Shown here in pieces: positions 1 to 6,017 of a DNA stretch of 9,486 nt. The stretch's first letter is position 1, and every line of letters starts with the position of its first letter. This DNA comes from Wenzhouxiangella sp. Lineage in GTDB: Bacteria; Pseudomonadota; Gammaproteobacteria; Xanthomonadales; Wenzhouxiangellaceae. A program made the position numbers and the translations under genes. The stretch is from contig SKKM01000113.1 in assembly GCA_007121485.1 (NCBI GenBank), positions 1-9,486 on the forward strand. The letters run 5' to 3'. The notes beneath the pieces were generated by a model that ran no database searches, was not told the DNA's origin, and was given only the letters and a program-made list of their open reading frames with translations.

Positions 1-823
1 CCAGCCACCACAGCGCGCGGCTCCAGGCCGGCCACGGCAGTTCGGGATGCTGGTTGAGATAGCGCCACAGGCCGCGGTGCTTGTTCCACATCACGCGCAC
101 CGGGCGCGAGCGCGAGGACACACCGCCGGCGTGCGAGACGATCACGTTGGGCACCAGGCGCACCGTCCAGCCGGCCCGGCGCAGGCGGGCCATCAGGTCG
201 ACGTCCTCGAAATGCATGGGGTAGCGCTTGTCGAATCCTCCCACCTGCAGGAAGGCCGAGCGCCGGACCAGCATGCACGCGCCCGATACCGCCTCCACGG
301 CGACCGGCTCGTCCGGCGGCGGCAGGTGCATCTGTTCGACGCCCTCGCGGCCGCCGCCCAGGATCTCGCCCAGCGCGCGTTTCCGGGTCGGCAGGCAACG
401 CCGGCTGCCGCGCTGTTCGTCTCCGGCCATGTCGAACACGCGCCCCGAGACCATGGCGGCTTCGGGATGGGCGTCCAGCTCCGCCATCAGCGTTTGCAGG
501 GAGTCGGGCAACAACAGGCAGTCCGGATTGATGATCAGCACAAACTCGGTCCGCGCCGCGCGCGCCGCGGTGTTGACGCCGCGGGCAAAACCCAGGTTAC
601 GCGGTGCATGACGCACGCGCACGCCCTCCCAGTCCGGCAGCCCGGCGGCACTGTCGTCACGCGAGTCGTTGTCGACCACCTCGATCAGGGGAAAGCGCCC
701 GTGCCGCCCGCGCAGGGCCCGGATGCAGCGTTCCAGCCAGGGCCCGGAGTTGTAGTTGACGATCAGCGCCGTGACCCGCGCCAGCGCGGGGCCGGGAGCA
801 GCGACGGTCTCGAGGCCCGTCAT
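1..823 (-). CDS. GT2-family glycosyltransferase, WbbL/rhamnosyltransferase-like (3' end cut by window)
   Basis: I translated this frame by hand: 274 codons from ATG at 823 with no stop before the window edge, so the C-terminus is missing. It is a cytoplasmic GT-A fold glycosyltransferase that would add a sugar to a lipid-linked surface glycan. Visible motifs are VNYNSG (residues 22-27, first beta strand), VVDNDSRDDS (49-58, nucleotide-binding Asp), INPDCLLLP (98-106, the DXD-equivalent NPD), a GACMLVRR segment (181-188) and FEDVDL (205-210, the usual acidic catalytic-base region), followed by H221. This order is typical of COG1216 enzymes, many of which are rhamnosyltransferases, but donor and acceptor cannot be read from sequence. 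It starts 34 nt after the preceding glycosyltransferase stops, and no clear Shine-Dalgarno is visible; the ATG at 823 is chosen because the first motif follows at residue 22. GC is very high here (about 70% in the line 1-60). Confidence 0.9.
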   Translation of the reverse strand, partial: MTGLETVAAPGPALARVTALIVNYNSGPWLERCIRALRGRHGRFPLIEVVDNDSRDDSAAGLPDWEGVRVRHAPRNLGFARGVNTAARAARTEFVLIINPDCLLLPDSLQTLMAELDAHPEAAMVSGRVFDMAGDEQRGSRRCLPTRKRALGEILGGGREGVEQMHLPPPDEPVAVEAVSGACMLVRRSAFLQVGGFDKRYPMHFEDVDLMARLRRAGWTVRLVPNVIVSHAGGVSSRSRPVRVMWNKHRGLWRYLNQHPELPWPAWSRALWWL

Positions 824-857
824 GCGCGATCGGCGCGGGCGGCTGCCCCGACGCCAG

Positions 858-1688
858 TCATGCCGGGCACGGGCGGTCCTGCACCAACTCCCGGTAGCGC
901 GCGCAGATGCGTGCGCGCCGCTCGGCCATGGGGTCGGCCTGGATGAAGCGCTGGACGCGCTCGAGGTAGTCCGGGTGACGGGCCAGCAGAGCTTCCATGG
1001 CGCGCGCGTCAGGCCGCAAGCCCAGGGGGCCGAAGCTCGCGCCGCCCTCGTGAGCGACGTAGGCGGAGTCGCACAAGACGTGGATCCAGCCGGCCGCGCT
1101 GGCGCGGCAGCACCAGTCGTTTTCCTCGCCGTAGCCACGCCCGAAGGCCACTTCGTCGAAACCGCCGATCTGGTCGATGCAGGCGCGCCGCATGAACATG
1201 CAAAAACCCACCGTGGTCGGAACCGGCGTGTAGTCGCAAGGGCCCGACTCGCGACAGGCCCGGGCCCATTGCTCGGGCTGCTCGGGCCAGGGATTGCCGC
1301 GGCAGAACCCGGGAATGGAGGCGATTTCCCCGTTGTTGGTGAGTGGCGTCACCGAAGCAATGCGGGGGTTGCTGTCGGCACACTCCAGCATGGCTTGCAG
1401 CCAGCCTGAAGTAACCTGAGTATCGGAATTCAGCAGAATGACATCGTAGCGCCCAGCCAGCGCCATACCGAGGTTGGCCGTACCCACAAAGCCGATGTTG
1501 CGCCGATTGCGAACACCAATCCAGTGTTCAGGCAATCCGTCGATGATCTCGCTGATCGCCGGATCGGTCGATGCATCGTCGATCACGATGACCTGTACGT
1601 CGACAGAGACGAGGGATCTCTGGAGAGCCGAGAGGCAACGCTGCGTCTCCGCCGCACCATTGAATACCGGAACGATCAGCGTAACCAT
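858..1688 (-). CDS. GT2-family glycosyltransferase
   Basis: This 276-residue cytoplasmic glycosyltransferase probably takes part in building the glycan exported by the neighbouring ABC transporter. It begins with the GT2 core strand VTLIVPVFNG (2-11), then VIVIDDAST (33-41) with the nucleotide-binding DD pair, LLNSDTQV (85-92) with the metal-binding NSD triplet, GFCMFMRR (161-168), and GYGEENDWCCRA (185-196) with the acidic pair that usually holds the catalytic base. The length is normal for a single-domain GT2 enzyme. The ATG at 1688 is preferred over an in-frame upstream start at 1733, because the first core strand starts at residue 2 and the upstream start would overlap the ATPase gene. 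The gap after the ATPase stop is only 5 nt, which points to translational coupling. Six cysteines in the last two thirds are somewhat many for this family. Sugar specificity is unknown. Confidence 0.92.
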   Translation of the reverse strand: MVTLIVPVFNGAAETQRCLSALQRSLVSVDVQVIVIDDASTDPAISEIIDGLPEHWIGVRNRRNIGFVGTANLGMALAGRYDVILLNSDTQVTSGWLQAMLECADSNPRIASVTPLTNNGEIASIPGFCRGNPWPEQPEQWARACRESGPCDYTPVPTTVGFCMFMRRACIDQIGGFDEVAFGRGYGEENDWCCRASAAGWIHVLCDSAYVAHEGGASFGPLGLRPDARAMEALLARHPDYLERVQRFIQADPMAERRARICARYRELVQDRPCPA

Positions 1689-1693
1689 GGTCT

Positions 1694-2893
1694 CTAGGGC
1701 GGTCCGGGATGACCGTCGCCGTGGGCCAACCACTCGTACTGCAAGCGAACCAGACCCTGTTGCCTGGTCGGGTAGCGAACGCTGAACTCGGCGTCATGAT
1801 TGTCGCAGGCTCTCAAACCCTCTGGATCCATGGCGCACACGCGGACAAAATAATCGCCCGGCATCAGCTGAAGCTGGCGGAACCGCACGCTCACCTGCCA
1901 GGCACCGTCCGCGGTCGGGCGCGGTTTGATACGGTCTTCCTCGGAGGAGATTCCGAATACGGGTGTGCCGTCCGCGCGAACGATCCCGAACAGCACCACG
2001 GGCGGCCGGCCATCAGGCGAACTGATCACGGTGCGGACAGCCAGATCTCCGGTGTCGCCGACCACCGCCGGATCCTCGGCCGGAACCATGATCTCCAGCT
2101 GCTTGACGCTTGGCAAGTGGGGCGAGGACGGAGTGGCCGCGACTTGCGCCGCGTCTTTTCTTTCGTGCCATGCCAGGTAGGCCTGGACCACATCGTGCAC
2201 ATCGCCCAGGGCGCGGGGTTTTCCCTGTTCCAGCCACAGGGCATGGCGGCACAGTTTCTGTACGTGGTACATGTTGTGAGACACCATGAGCATGGTTCCA
2301 CCCTGGTCCAGATACTGTTCAATCCAGCGGATGCATTTCTTCTGGAAAGACTCGTCGCCGACGGCGAGAATTTCGTCGGTGATCAGCAGGTCAGGACTGA
2401 CGGCGGCAATGATGGCGAATCCCAGTCGAACCACCATACCGGACGAGTAATGCTTGACCGGCTCATTGATGGATTTGCCGATATCGGCGAAAGCCAGGAT
2501 ATCAGCCAGTTTTTCCTCGATCTCACGCCGGCTCATGCCCAGCAAGGCGGCGTTCAGTCGCAGGTTTTCCAGACCCGTGTATTCGGGGTCGAAGCCGGCC
2601 CCAAGCTCCAGCAGCGCCGCCTGGCTTCCACGCCGCTCGACGCTGCCGGCAGAAGACGCAAGCACGCCGGTAATGATTTTGAGCAACGTGGACTTGCCGG
2701 CGCCGTTGGCGCCGATCAAAGCCAGGGACTCGCCGCGGCGAACTTCCAGATCGATGTCCTGCAGCACCGTGGTCCCGCCCTCGCTACGTCCGCGCGCAAG
2801 AATCTGCAAAAAGGCCCGAAAACGCTGCGACGATTGCACCGTCGGCGGATAAGTCTTGCGCACGCCGCTCAGGCGCAACAGCGGCGCATTCAC
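1694..2893 (-). CDS. wzt: ABC transporter ATP-binding protein for O-polysaccharide export, Wzt type with C-terminal domain
   Basis: This is the ATPase of an O-antigen or related polysaccharide exporter and acts at the inner membrane with the permease encoded just upstream. The nucleotide-binding domain spans about 5-240: Walker A GANGAGKST (61-69), signature YSSGM (149-153), Walker B LLITDE (169-174, with D173 and E174), and switch histidine H206. A linker rich in Ala, Pro and Ser (about 245-262) leads to a C-terminal beta-rich region (about 263-390). Its placement matches the Wzt C-terminal domain, which in E. coli O8/O9a binds the modified non-reducing end of the chain and licenses export. 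At 399 residues the protein is clearly longer than plain KpsT/TagH-type ATPases. The GTG start at 2893 overlaps the permease stop (GTGA) and is backed by a good ribosome binding site. The call as a polysaccharide exporter is firm; the gene name is by type. Confidence 0.93.
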   Translation of the reverse strand: MNAPLLRLSGVRKTYPPTVQSSQRFRAFLQILARGRSEGGTTVLQDIDLEVRRGESLALIGANGAGKSTLLKIITGVLASSAGSVERRGSQAALLELGAGFDPEYTGLENLRLNAALLGMSRREIEEKLADILAFADIGKSINEPVKHYSSGMVVRLGFAIIAAVSPDLLITDEILAVGDESFQKKCIRWIEQYLDQGGTMLMVSHNMYHVQKLCRHALWLEQGKPRALGDVHDVVQAYLAWHERKDAAQVAATPSSPHLPSVKQLEIMVPAEDPAVVGDTGDLAVRTVISSPDGRPPVVLFGIVRADGTPVFGISSEEDRIKPRPTADGAWQVSVRFRQLQLMPGDYFVRVCAMDPEGLRACDNHDAEFSVRYPTRQQGLVRLQYEWLAHGDGHPGPP

Positions 2894-3648
2894 AGGAAAT
2901 CCTCAAAATGCGGGCTTAAGCGATCGAACACCAGATAGCCGATCCACGCGGCGGCTCCTGCGATCGCTATCAGAACGAGAAACACCCGATCTGGCAGCCA
3001 CTTGCCCTCAAACAATGCGGCGCGGATTTCTTCCATCCACCAGGTCATGGGGTTGAGCAGAAGCCAGCGTCCGGATTCGCCCGGCAGCATATCCGGTGCG
3101 TACAGAATCGGAGTCAGGAAAAACCAGAACAGGAACAAGGTCGGGAGCAGCTGCTCAAGGTCGCGAACAAACACCTGAACGGCCGAAAAGAACAGCGCCA
3201 GACCGAAAGAGAACACAAACAGCGCCGCCAGCAACAGCAACAGATACGGCAAGGCGTACAAATGCAGGGGGATGCCGGCGATCATCAGAACCAGCAACAC
3301 CACCGCATAGCCGATGAGCTGAAGCAGAAAGGCAGCCGTCTGGGTCGATGTGGCCAGCATGGCCCTCGGAACCGCAACCTTGGAGATCAGGGCCGCGTTC
3401 GATCGGATCGAACCGGCGCCGCGCAAAACGCCATCGGAAAAGGCCAGCCATGGCCACAAGGCAACGGCTAACCAGGCCACGAACGGCACCTCGAGTCCGG
3501 CCGGAACACGCGCCTGAAATATCACCCCGAATACAAACGCGTAGACCGCCAGAAGCAGCAACGGGGTGGCGACGACCCAGATCCAGGTAGTCGCGCCGGA
3601 ACTCAGGGATCGGCGAATTTGACGGCCTGTAAGCTGAAAAAATAGCAC
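2890..3648 (-). CDS. wzm: ABC-2 type polysaccharide export permease, Wzm/TagG type
   Basis: This 252-residue inner-membrane permease forms the channel through which the ATPase encoded next drives lipid-linked polysaccharide to the periplasm. About six hydrophobic segments are visible: roughly 21-45, 52-72, 100-126, 131-158, 168-186 and 222-242. Family hallmarks include the amphipathic N-terminus with LTGRQIRRS, VAVPRAML (91-98), FVRDLEQLLP (160-169), and the FFLTPILY / NPMTWW region (176-205) typical of ABC-2 polysaccharide exporters. Length is normal. The start must be GTG at 3648: an in-frame TAG stands four codons upstream (3658-3660) and no ATG occurs nearby downstream. No convincing Shine-Dalgarno precedes it, so initiation may be weak. 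It follows the isomerase stop by 33 nt and overlaps the ATPase by 4 nt. Confidence 0.92.
   Translation of the reverse strand: MLFFQLTGRQIRRSLSSGATTWIWVVATPLLLLAVYAFVFGVIFQARVPAGLEVPFVAWLAVALWPWLAFSDGVLRGAGSIRSNAALISKVAVPRAMLATSTQTAAFLLQLIGYAVVLLVLMIAGIPLHLYALPYLLLLLAALFVFSFGLALFFSAVQVFVRDLEQLLPTLFLFWFFLTPILYAPDMLPGESGRWLLLNPMTWWMEEIRAALFEGKWLPDRVFLVLIAIAGAAAWIGYLVFDRLSPHFEDFL
2900..2904 (-). promoter_or_regulatory. Shine-Dalgarno that fixes the wzt GTG start
   Basis: On the minus strand GAGGA (within TTGAGGA) lies 6 nt upstream of the GTG at 2893. It sits inside the last codons of the permease gene, and the start overlaps the permease stop by 4 nt. This supports GTG as the true start and tight coupling of permease and ATPase translation. 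Confidence 0.75.
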
Positions 3649-3681
3649 AGCGGCAGGCTAATACTACCGGGCAGGCGGACG

Positions 3682-4683
3682 CTAGTCTTCGGACCCCATC
3701 AACTCCGAAACCTCACGCTCGTAAGCATCGTTGATGGCGTCCATCCGATGTCGTGCACGAAGACGCGCTATGGCACCTTCGGAGAATTCCGCAGGCTCGG
3801 AACCGAACTCGCGAAGCAGCCGCTCCAAAGCCTGCTGCAGGTGGCGCTGCCTGGCGATCGCCTCCGCCTGCTCACGCGCCTCCTCCCAATCCTGGCGCTG
3901 GCCGGGCCTGACTTGCTCGAGGCGCACCACGTGCCAACCGAAGGAGGATCGAACCGGCGGGAGCCAGACCCCCGGCGATGCTTCGTCCAAAGTGGCGGCG
4001 AGCTGCGTAACAAGAATCTCCAAGTCAATATCCTCAAACAGCCCACCGTTCTCGGAATAAGTGGGATCGTCAGTCAGCCCGCCAATCAATCCGCCGAAAT
4101 CCTCCTCGGCCTCAACCAGTTGTTCGTGAGCTGCGATCGTCCTTCTCATCGCCGGAATCTCATCCTCGTCCCCGTCAACCGTGACGAGGACATGCCAGAA
4201 ATCTACGGTGGCGGGGCTCTGGAACAGCTGCGGCTCGGTTAAAAAGATCTCGCGCGCCGGCGTCTCATAGCCGGCCAGTTCGACGCTCTCGAAGAAATGG
4301 CGCCGATAAGCGTCCGCCCCGTAGAGCAGGATCATCCGCTGCAAATCTCTCTGCGCTTGCTCGGTGTCCAGGAGTCCCAGTTCGTTGGCGCGCGAGAAAA
4401 ACCCGCTCAGACGCACCAGATTCTCCAGCATTTGGGCAATCCTCTGCGGGCTGGACAAGACCGCTCCTCGGTCTTCAGCAGGTACACGCTCTTCCAGCAT
4501 GGCGTCCAGCATGTCATCTGTCACCACAGCATCCCCCTGGCGGAGCAGGATGGGACTGACGAAGTCGGTACTCCAAGAAATCCCCCATTGATCGGCTGAT
4601 TCAGAGGCAGAAACGGGGGATGCGCCACCGGCCGCGACAGCGACCAGCAGCGTCGACATCAAGAAGAAAGCTTGTGCTCGCAT
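3682..4683 (-). CDS. periplasmic parvulin-type peptidyl-prolyl cis-trans isomerase (PpiC/SurA-like)
   Basis: This exported foldase of 333 residues would catalyse cis-trans isomerisation of prolyl bonds in periplasmic or outer-membrane proteins. The N-terminus has a signal peptide (Arg at 2, hydrophobic 6-19, likely cut near SASES, about 27-29). A helical SurA-N-like segment follows (about 50-140), then a divergent parvulin domain (about 155-260). FWHVLV (162-167) matches the family's ASHILV with H164 kept, NGGLF (212-216) stands for GGDLG, and SFGWHVVRLEQ (247-257) matches FGYHIIKL with H251 kept. A charged helical tail (about 262-333) ends the protein. ATG at 4683 is chosen because it begins the signal peptide and lies 8 nt after the upstream stop, with GAG 4 nt before it. 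That position suggests co-expression with the cysteine-rich exported protein. Activity is inferred; some parvulin domains act only as chaperones. Confidence 0.85.
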   Translation of the reverse strand: MRAQAFFLMSTLLVAVAAGGASPVSASESADQWGISWSTDFVSPILLRQGDAVVTDDMLDAMLEERVPAEDRGAVLSSPQRIAQMLENLVRLSGFFSRANELGLLDTEQAQRDLQRMILLYGADAYRRHFFESVELAGYETPAREIFLTEPQLFQSPATVDFWHVLVTVDGDEDEIPAMRRTIAAHEQLVEAEEDFGGLIGGLTDDPTYSENGGLFEDIDLEILVTQLAATLDEASPGVWLPPVRSSFGWHVVRLEQVRPGQRQDWEEAREQAEAIARQRHLQQALERLLREFGSEPAEFSEGAIARLRARHRMDAINDAYEREVSELMGSED

Positions 4684-4691
4684 CGGCTCAA

Positions 4692-5813
4692 TCAATTGGG
4701 GGCGTAGAGAACTCCGCAGAATGTGTTCTGCGGACAGTTCGATTGCAGTTGACCAACGGGCGTTCCTGCCGGCGAGCTGGAGTGAACGATATTGAGATAG
4801 TAGTCCTTGTTGGATTCCAGCTTGCAAGCCCGGGTGGTCTGCGTTCCGCCGATTCGGATTCGATCAATCAACTGCGTCAGAACGAAGTAACAACCGGTCT
4901 CGGCCAGAATGCTGTCGCGGTCAAAATTCCCGGAACATTCCGAGATAGTGGCGATACGCGGGGTGACGGTGACCCCAGAACCCGGCCCTTCGTGGGCAAT
5001 GTCTGCCAACTGAGTGGGACCAAAATCACCTGTGGAAAATTTAATCGCCAGATACTCGTTGGGGCTTTGACGACCGATACCAAAGCGCTGGGGATTTCCG
5101 CCACCATCCGGAAAAGACTGTCTGAAAATCCCCTCCCAAGTGCTGCAATCCCGGCTACCATCAAAGCCCACACCTGCGCGCCATACGCAACTGAGGTTGC
5201 CAGTGGTCAGCTGAGTCCATCCCGAAGGGGCCTGTCTTTCCGGCGCGCCGCACTGGGTCGGCCCGGATGGGTCAGTTCCAGCCAAAACCGATACCCGAAT
5301 CGGCCCGGCAGTGGATACGACCGGTCCATTGCGACACTCGATGGCGGCGTCGTATTCGCCCACCTGGACATTATTAGTGCTGACGGTCTGGCCAATCGTG
5401 TTCGCCGGCGGCTTGCCGCTAGCCGACCATCCCGGCATGCCCAGTCCTTCACATTCCCAGGCTCCCCGGCTATTCCAGCGGAATACCGCGTTGCTGCCCT
5501 GCGACAACTCGACGACCGGGACAGAGCCGGTAACGGCAGCCACATTGTTTACAGAAAACGTTTGTAGCGCAACGTTGACATCGCCACAATCCTGAGTGGT
5601 AGCCTGGCAGGCCTGCGGATCAACGGGTGTGGCCCTCAGATCGCCAGTGTCGGGATCGATTACGACGGTCCCCTGCAGGGGGATTTCCACCGGATCGGGA
5701 GTGGTTTGGAGAATCAGTTTGGGCCGGTCGGCCAAGGCGCTTTGACCACTCAGCACCAGAACTGCTAGCAGAACCGTGGTGAGTGCCAAGGTCTTCAACT
5801 TTGCTTCGTGCAT
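4692..5813 (-). CDS. exported cysteine-rich protein of unknown function
   Basis: I do not recognise a named family. The 373-residue product has a classical signal peptide: Lys at 5 and 7, a long Leu/Val-rich core, and ALA before the probable cut at about residue 28. The mature part holds 12 cysteines, an even number consistent with up to six disulfides. A first region (about 80-180) looks like an Ig-type beta sandwich (VFRWNSRGAWECEG, then GEYDAAIEC, then IRVSVLAG). The last region (about 260-373) has the pattern ISECSGNFD, then TGCYF, RACKLES, DYYLNIV and a terminal pair in NCPQNTFCGVLY. My recollection is that similar C-terminal cysteine patterns occur in secreted hypothetical proteins of gammaproteobacteria; this was not checked. 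An alternative ATG at 5831 adds six residues; neither start has a strong Shine-Dalgarno. The parvulin gene starts 8 nt after its stop. Confidence 0.8.
   Translation of the reverse strand: MHEAKLKTLALTTVLLAVLVLSGQSALADRPKLILQTTPDPVEIPLQGTVVIDPDTGDLRATPVDPQACQATTQDCGDVNVALQTFSVNNVAAVTGSVPVVELSQGSNAVFRWNSRGAWECEGLGMPGWSASGKPPANTIGQTVSTNNVQVGEYDAAIECRNGPVVSTAGPIRVSVLAGTDPSGPTQCGAPERQAPSGWTQLTTGNLSCVWRAGVGFDGSRDCSTWEGIFRQSFPDGGGNPQRFGIGRQSPNEYLAIKFSTGDFGPTQLADIAHEGPGSGVTVTPRIATISECSGNFDRDSILAETGCYFVLTQLIDRIRIGGTQTTRACKLESNKDYYLNIVHSSSPAGTPVGQLQSNCPQNTFCGVLYAPN
4709..4740. repeat. 13-bp imperfect inverted repeat at the 3' end of the cysteine-rich gene
   Basis: CCGCAGAA (4714-4721) and TTCTGCGG (4726-4733) form a perfect 8-bp stem around a TGTG loop. 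It is extended by GAACT (4709-4713) and AGTTC (4736-4740) across a 2-nt bulge (4734-4735). It lies in the coding sequence, over the codons for the final Cys-Pro-Gln-Asn-Thr-Phe-Cys stretch, about 15 nt before the stop codon. No T-tract follows on the minus strand, so it is not a standard terminator. Confidence 0.6.
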
Positions 5814-5831
5814 AACGTGTGACTTTTCCAT

Positions 5832-5949
5832 GGGATTACAAGTGCCTGGCTGGGTCGGACCGGGCGGGACATGCTGTTGGACCGCCAAAACTGCGATCCA
5901 TTCGCCGTCGCGCACAAATATTACTTCTTTATTGTACTACCTGCTCACC
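5832..5949 (-). other. leader region of the cysteine-rich gene; no convincing promoter found
   Basis: This stretch between the terminator and the cysteine-rich gene should hold that gene's promoter. It contains an AT-rich patch (about 5917-5940) with TACAAT and TAATAT on the minus strand, but neither has an acceptable -35 hexamer at 16-18 bp. A weaker or activator-dependent promoter, or read-through of the terminator, remains possible. Confidence 0.4.
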
Positions 5950-5980
5950 AAAAGAAGAGGGCCGCCCAACGGCGGCCCTC
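5950..5980 (-). terminator. intrinsic (Rho-independent) terminator of the 528-residue exported protein gene
   Basis: On the minus strand GAGGGCCGCC, loop GTTG and GGCGGCCCTC form a perfect 10-bp GC-rich stem (5957-5980), followed at once by TTCTTTT (5956-5950). It lies 37 nt after the stop at 6018. The plus strand has no T-run after the stem, so it works in one direction only. Confidence 0.9.
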
Positions 5981-5984
5981 CAGA

Positions 5985-6005
5985 TTCCCGAAACTGCTCC
6001 GGGAA
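5985..6005 (-). repeat. small hairpin between stop codon and terminator
   Basis: TTCCCG (5985-5990) and CGGGAA (6000-6005) form a 6-bp stem with a 9-nt loop. Together with the terminator stem next to it, this gives a tandem-hairpin 3' untranslated region that could protect the message from 3' exonucleases. Confidence 0.45.
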
Positions 6006-6017
6006 GGTGCAGCGTGC

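Noticed and set aside
47..946. Open frame of 299 codons on the plus strand opposite the glycosyltransferases
   Set aside because: Composition is His/Arg/Ala-rich as expected of an antisense shadow, while the minus frame shows clear GT2 motifs over the same bases.
1709..2938. Open frame of 409 codons on the plus strand opposite wzt
   Set aside because: It mirrors the wzt codon pattern, whose minus-strand frame carries Walker A, signature and Walker B motifs. No signal or motif supports the plus frame.
4620..5567. Open frame of 315 codons on the plus strand opposite the cysteine-rich gene
   Set aside because: It spans the junction of two minus-strand genes that both have good signal peptides, and its translation shows no recognisable domain.
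5957..5980. Bidirectional terminator or mobile-element end
   Set aside because: The T-run follows the stem only on the minus strand, and there is no transposase, second terminal repeat or target duplication nearby.
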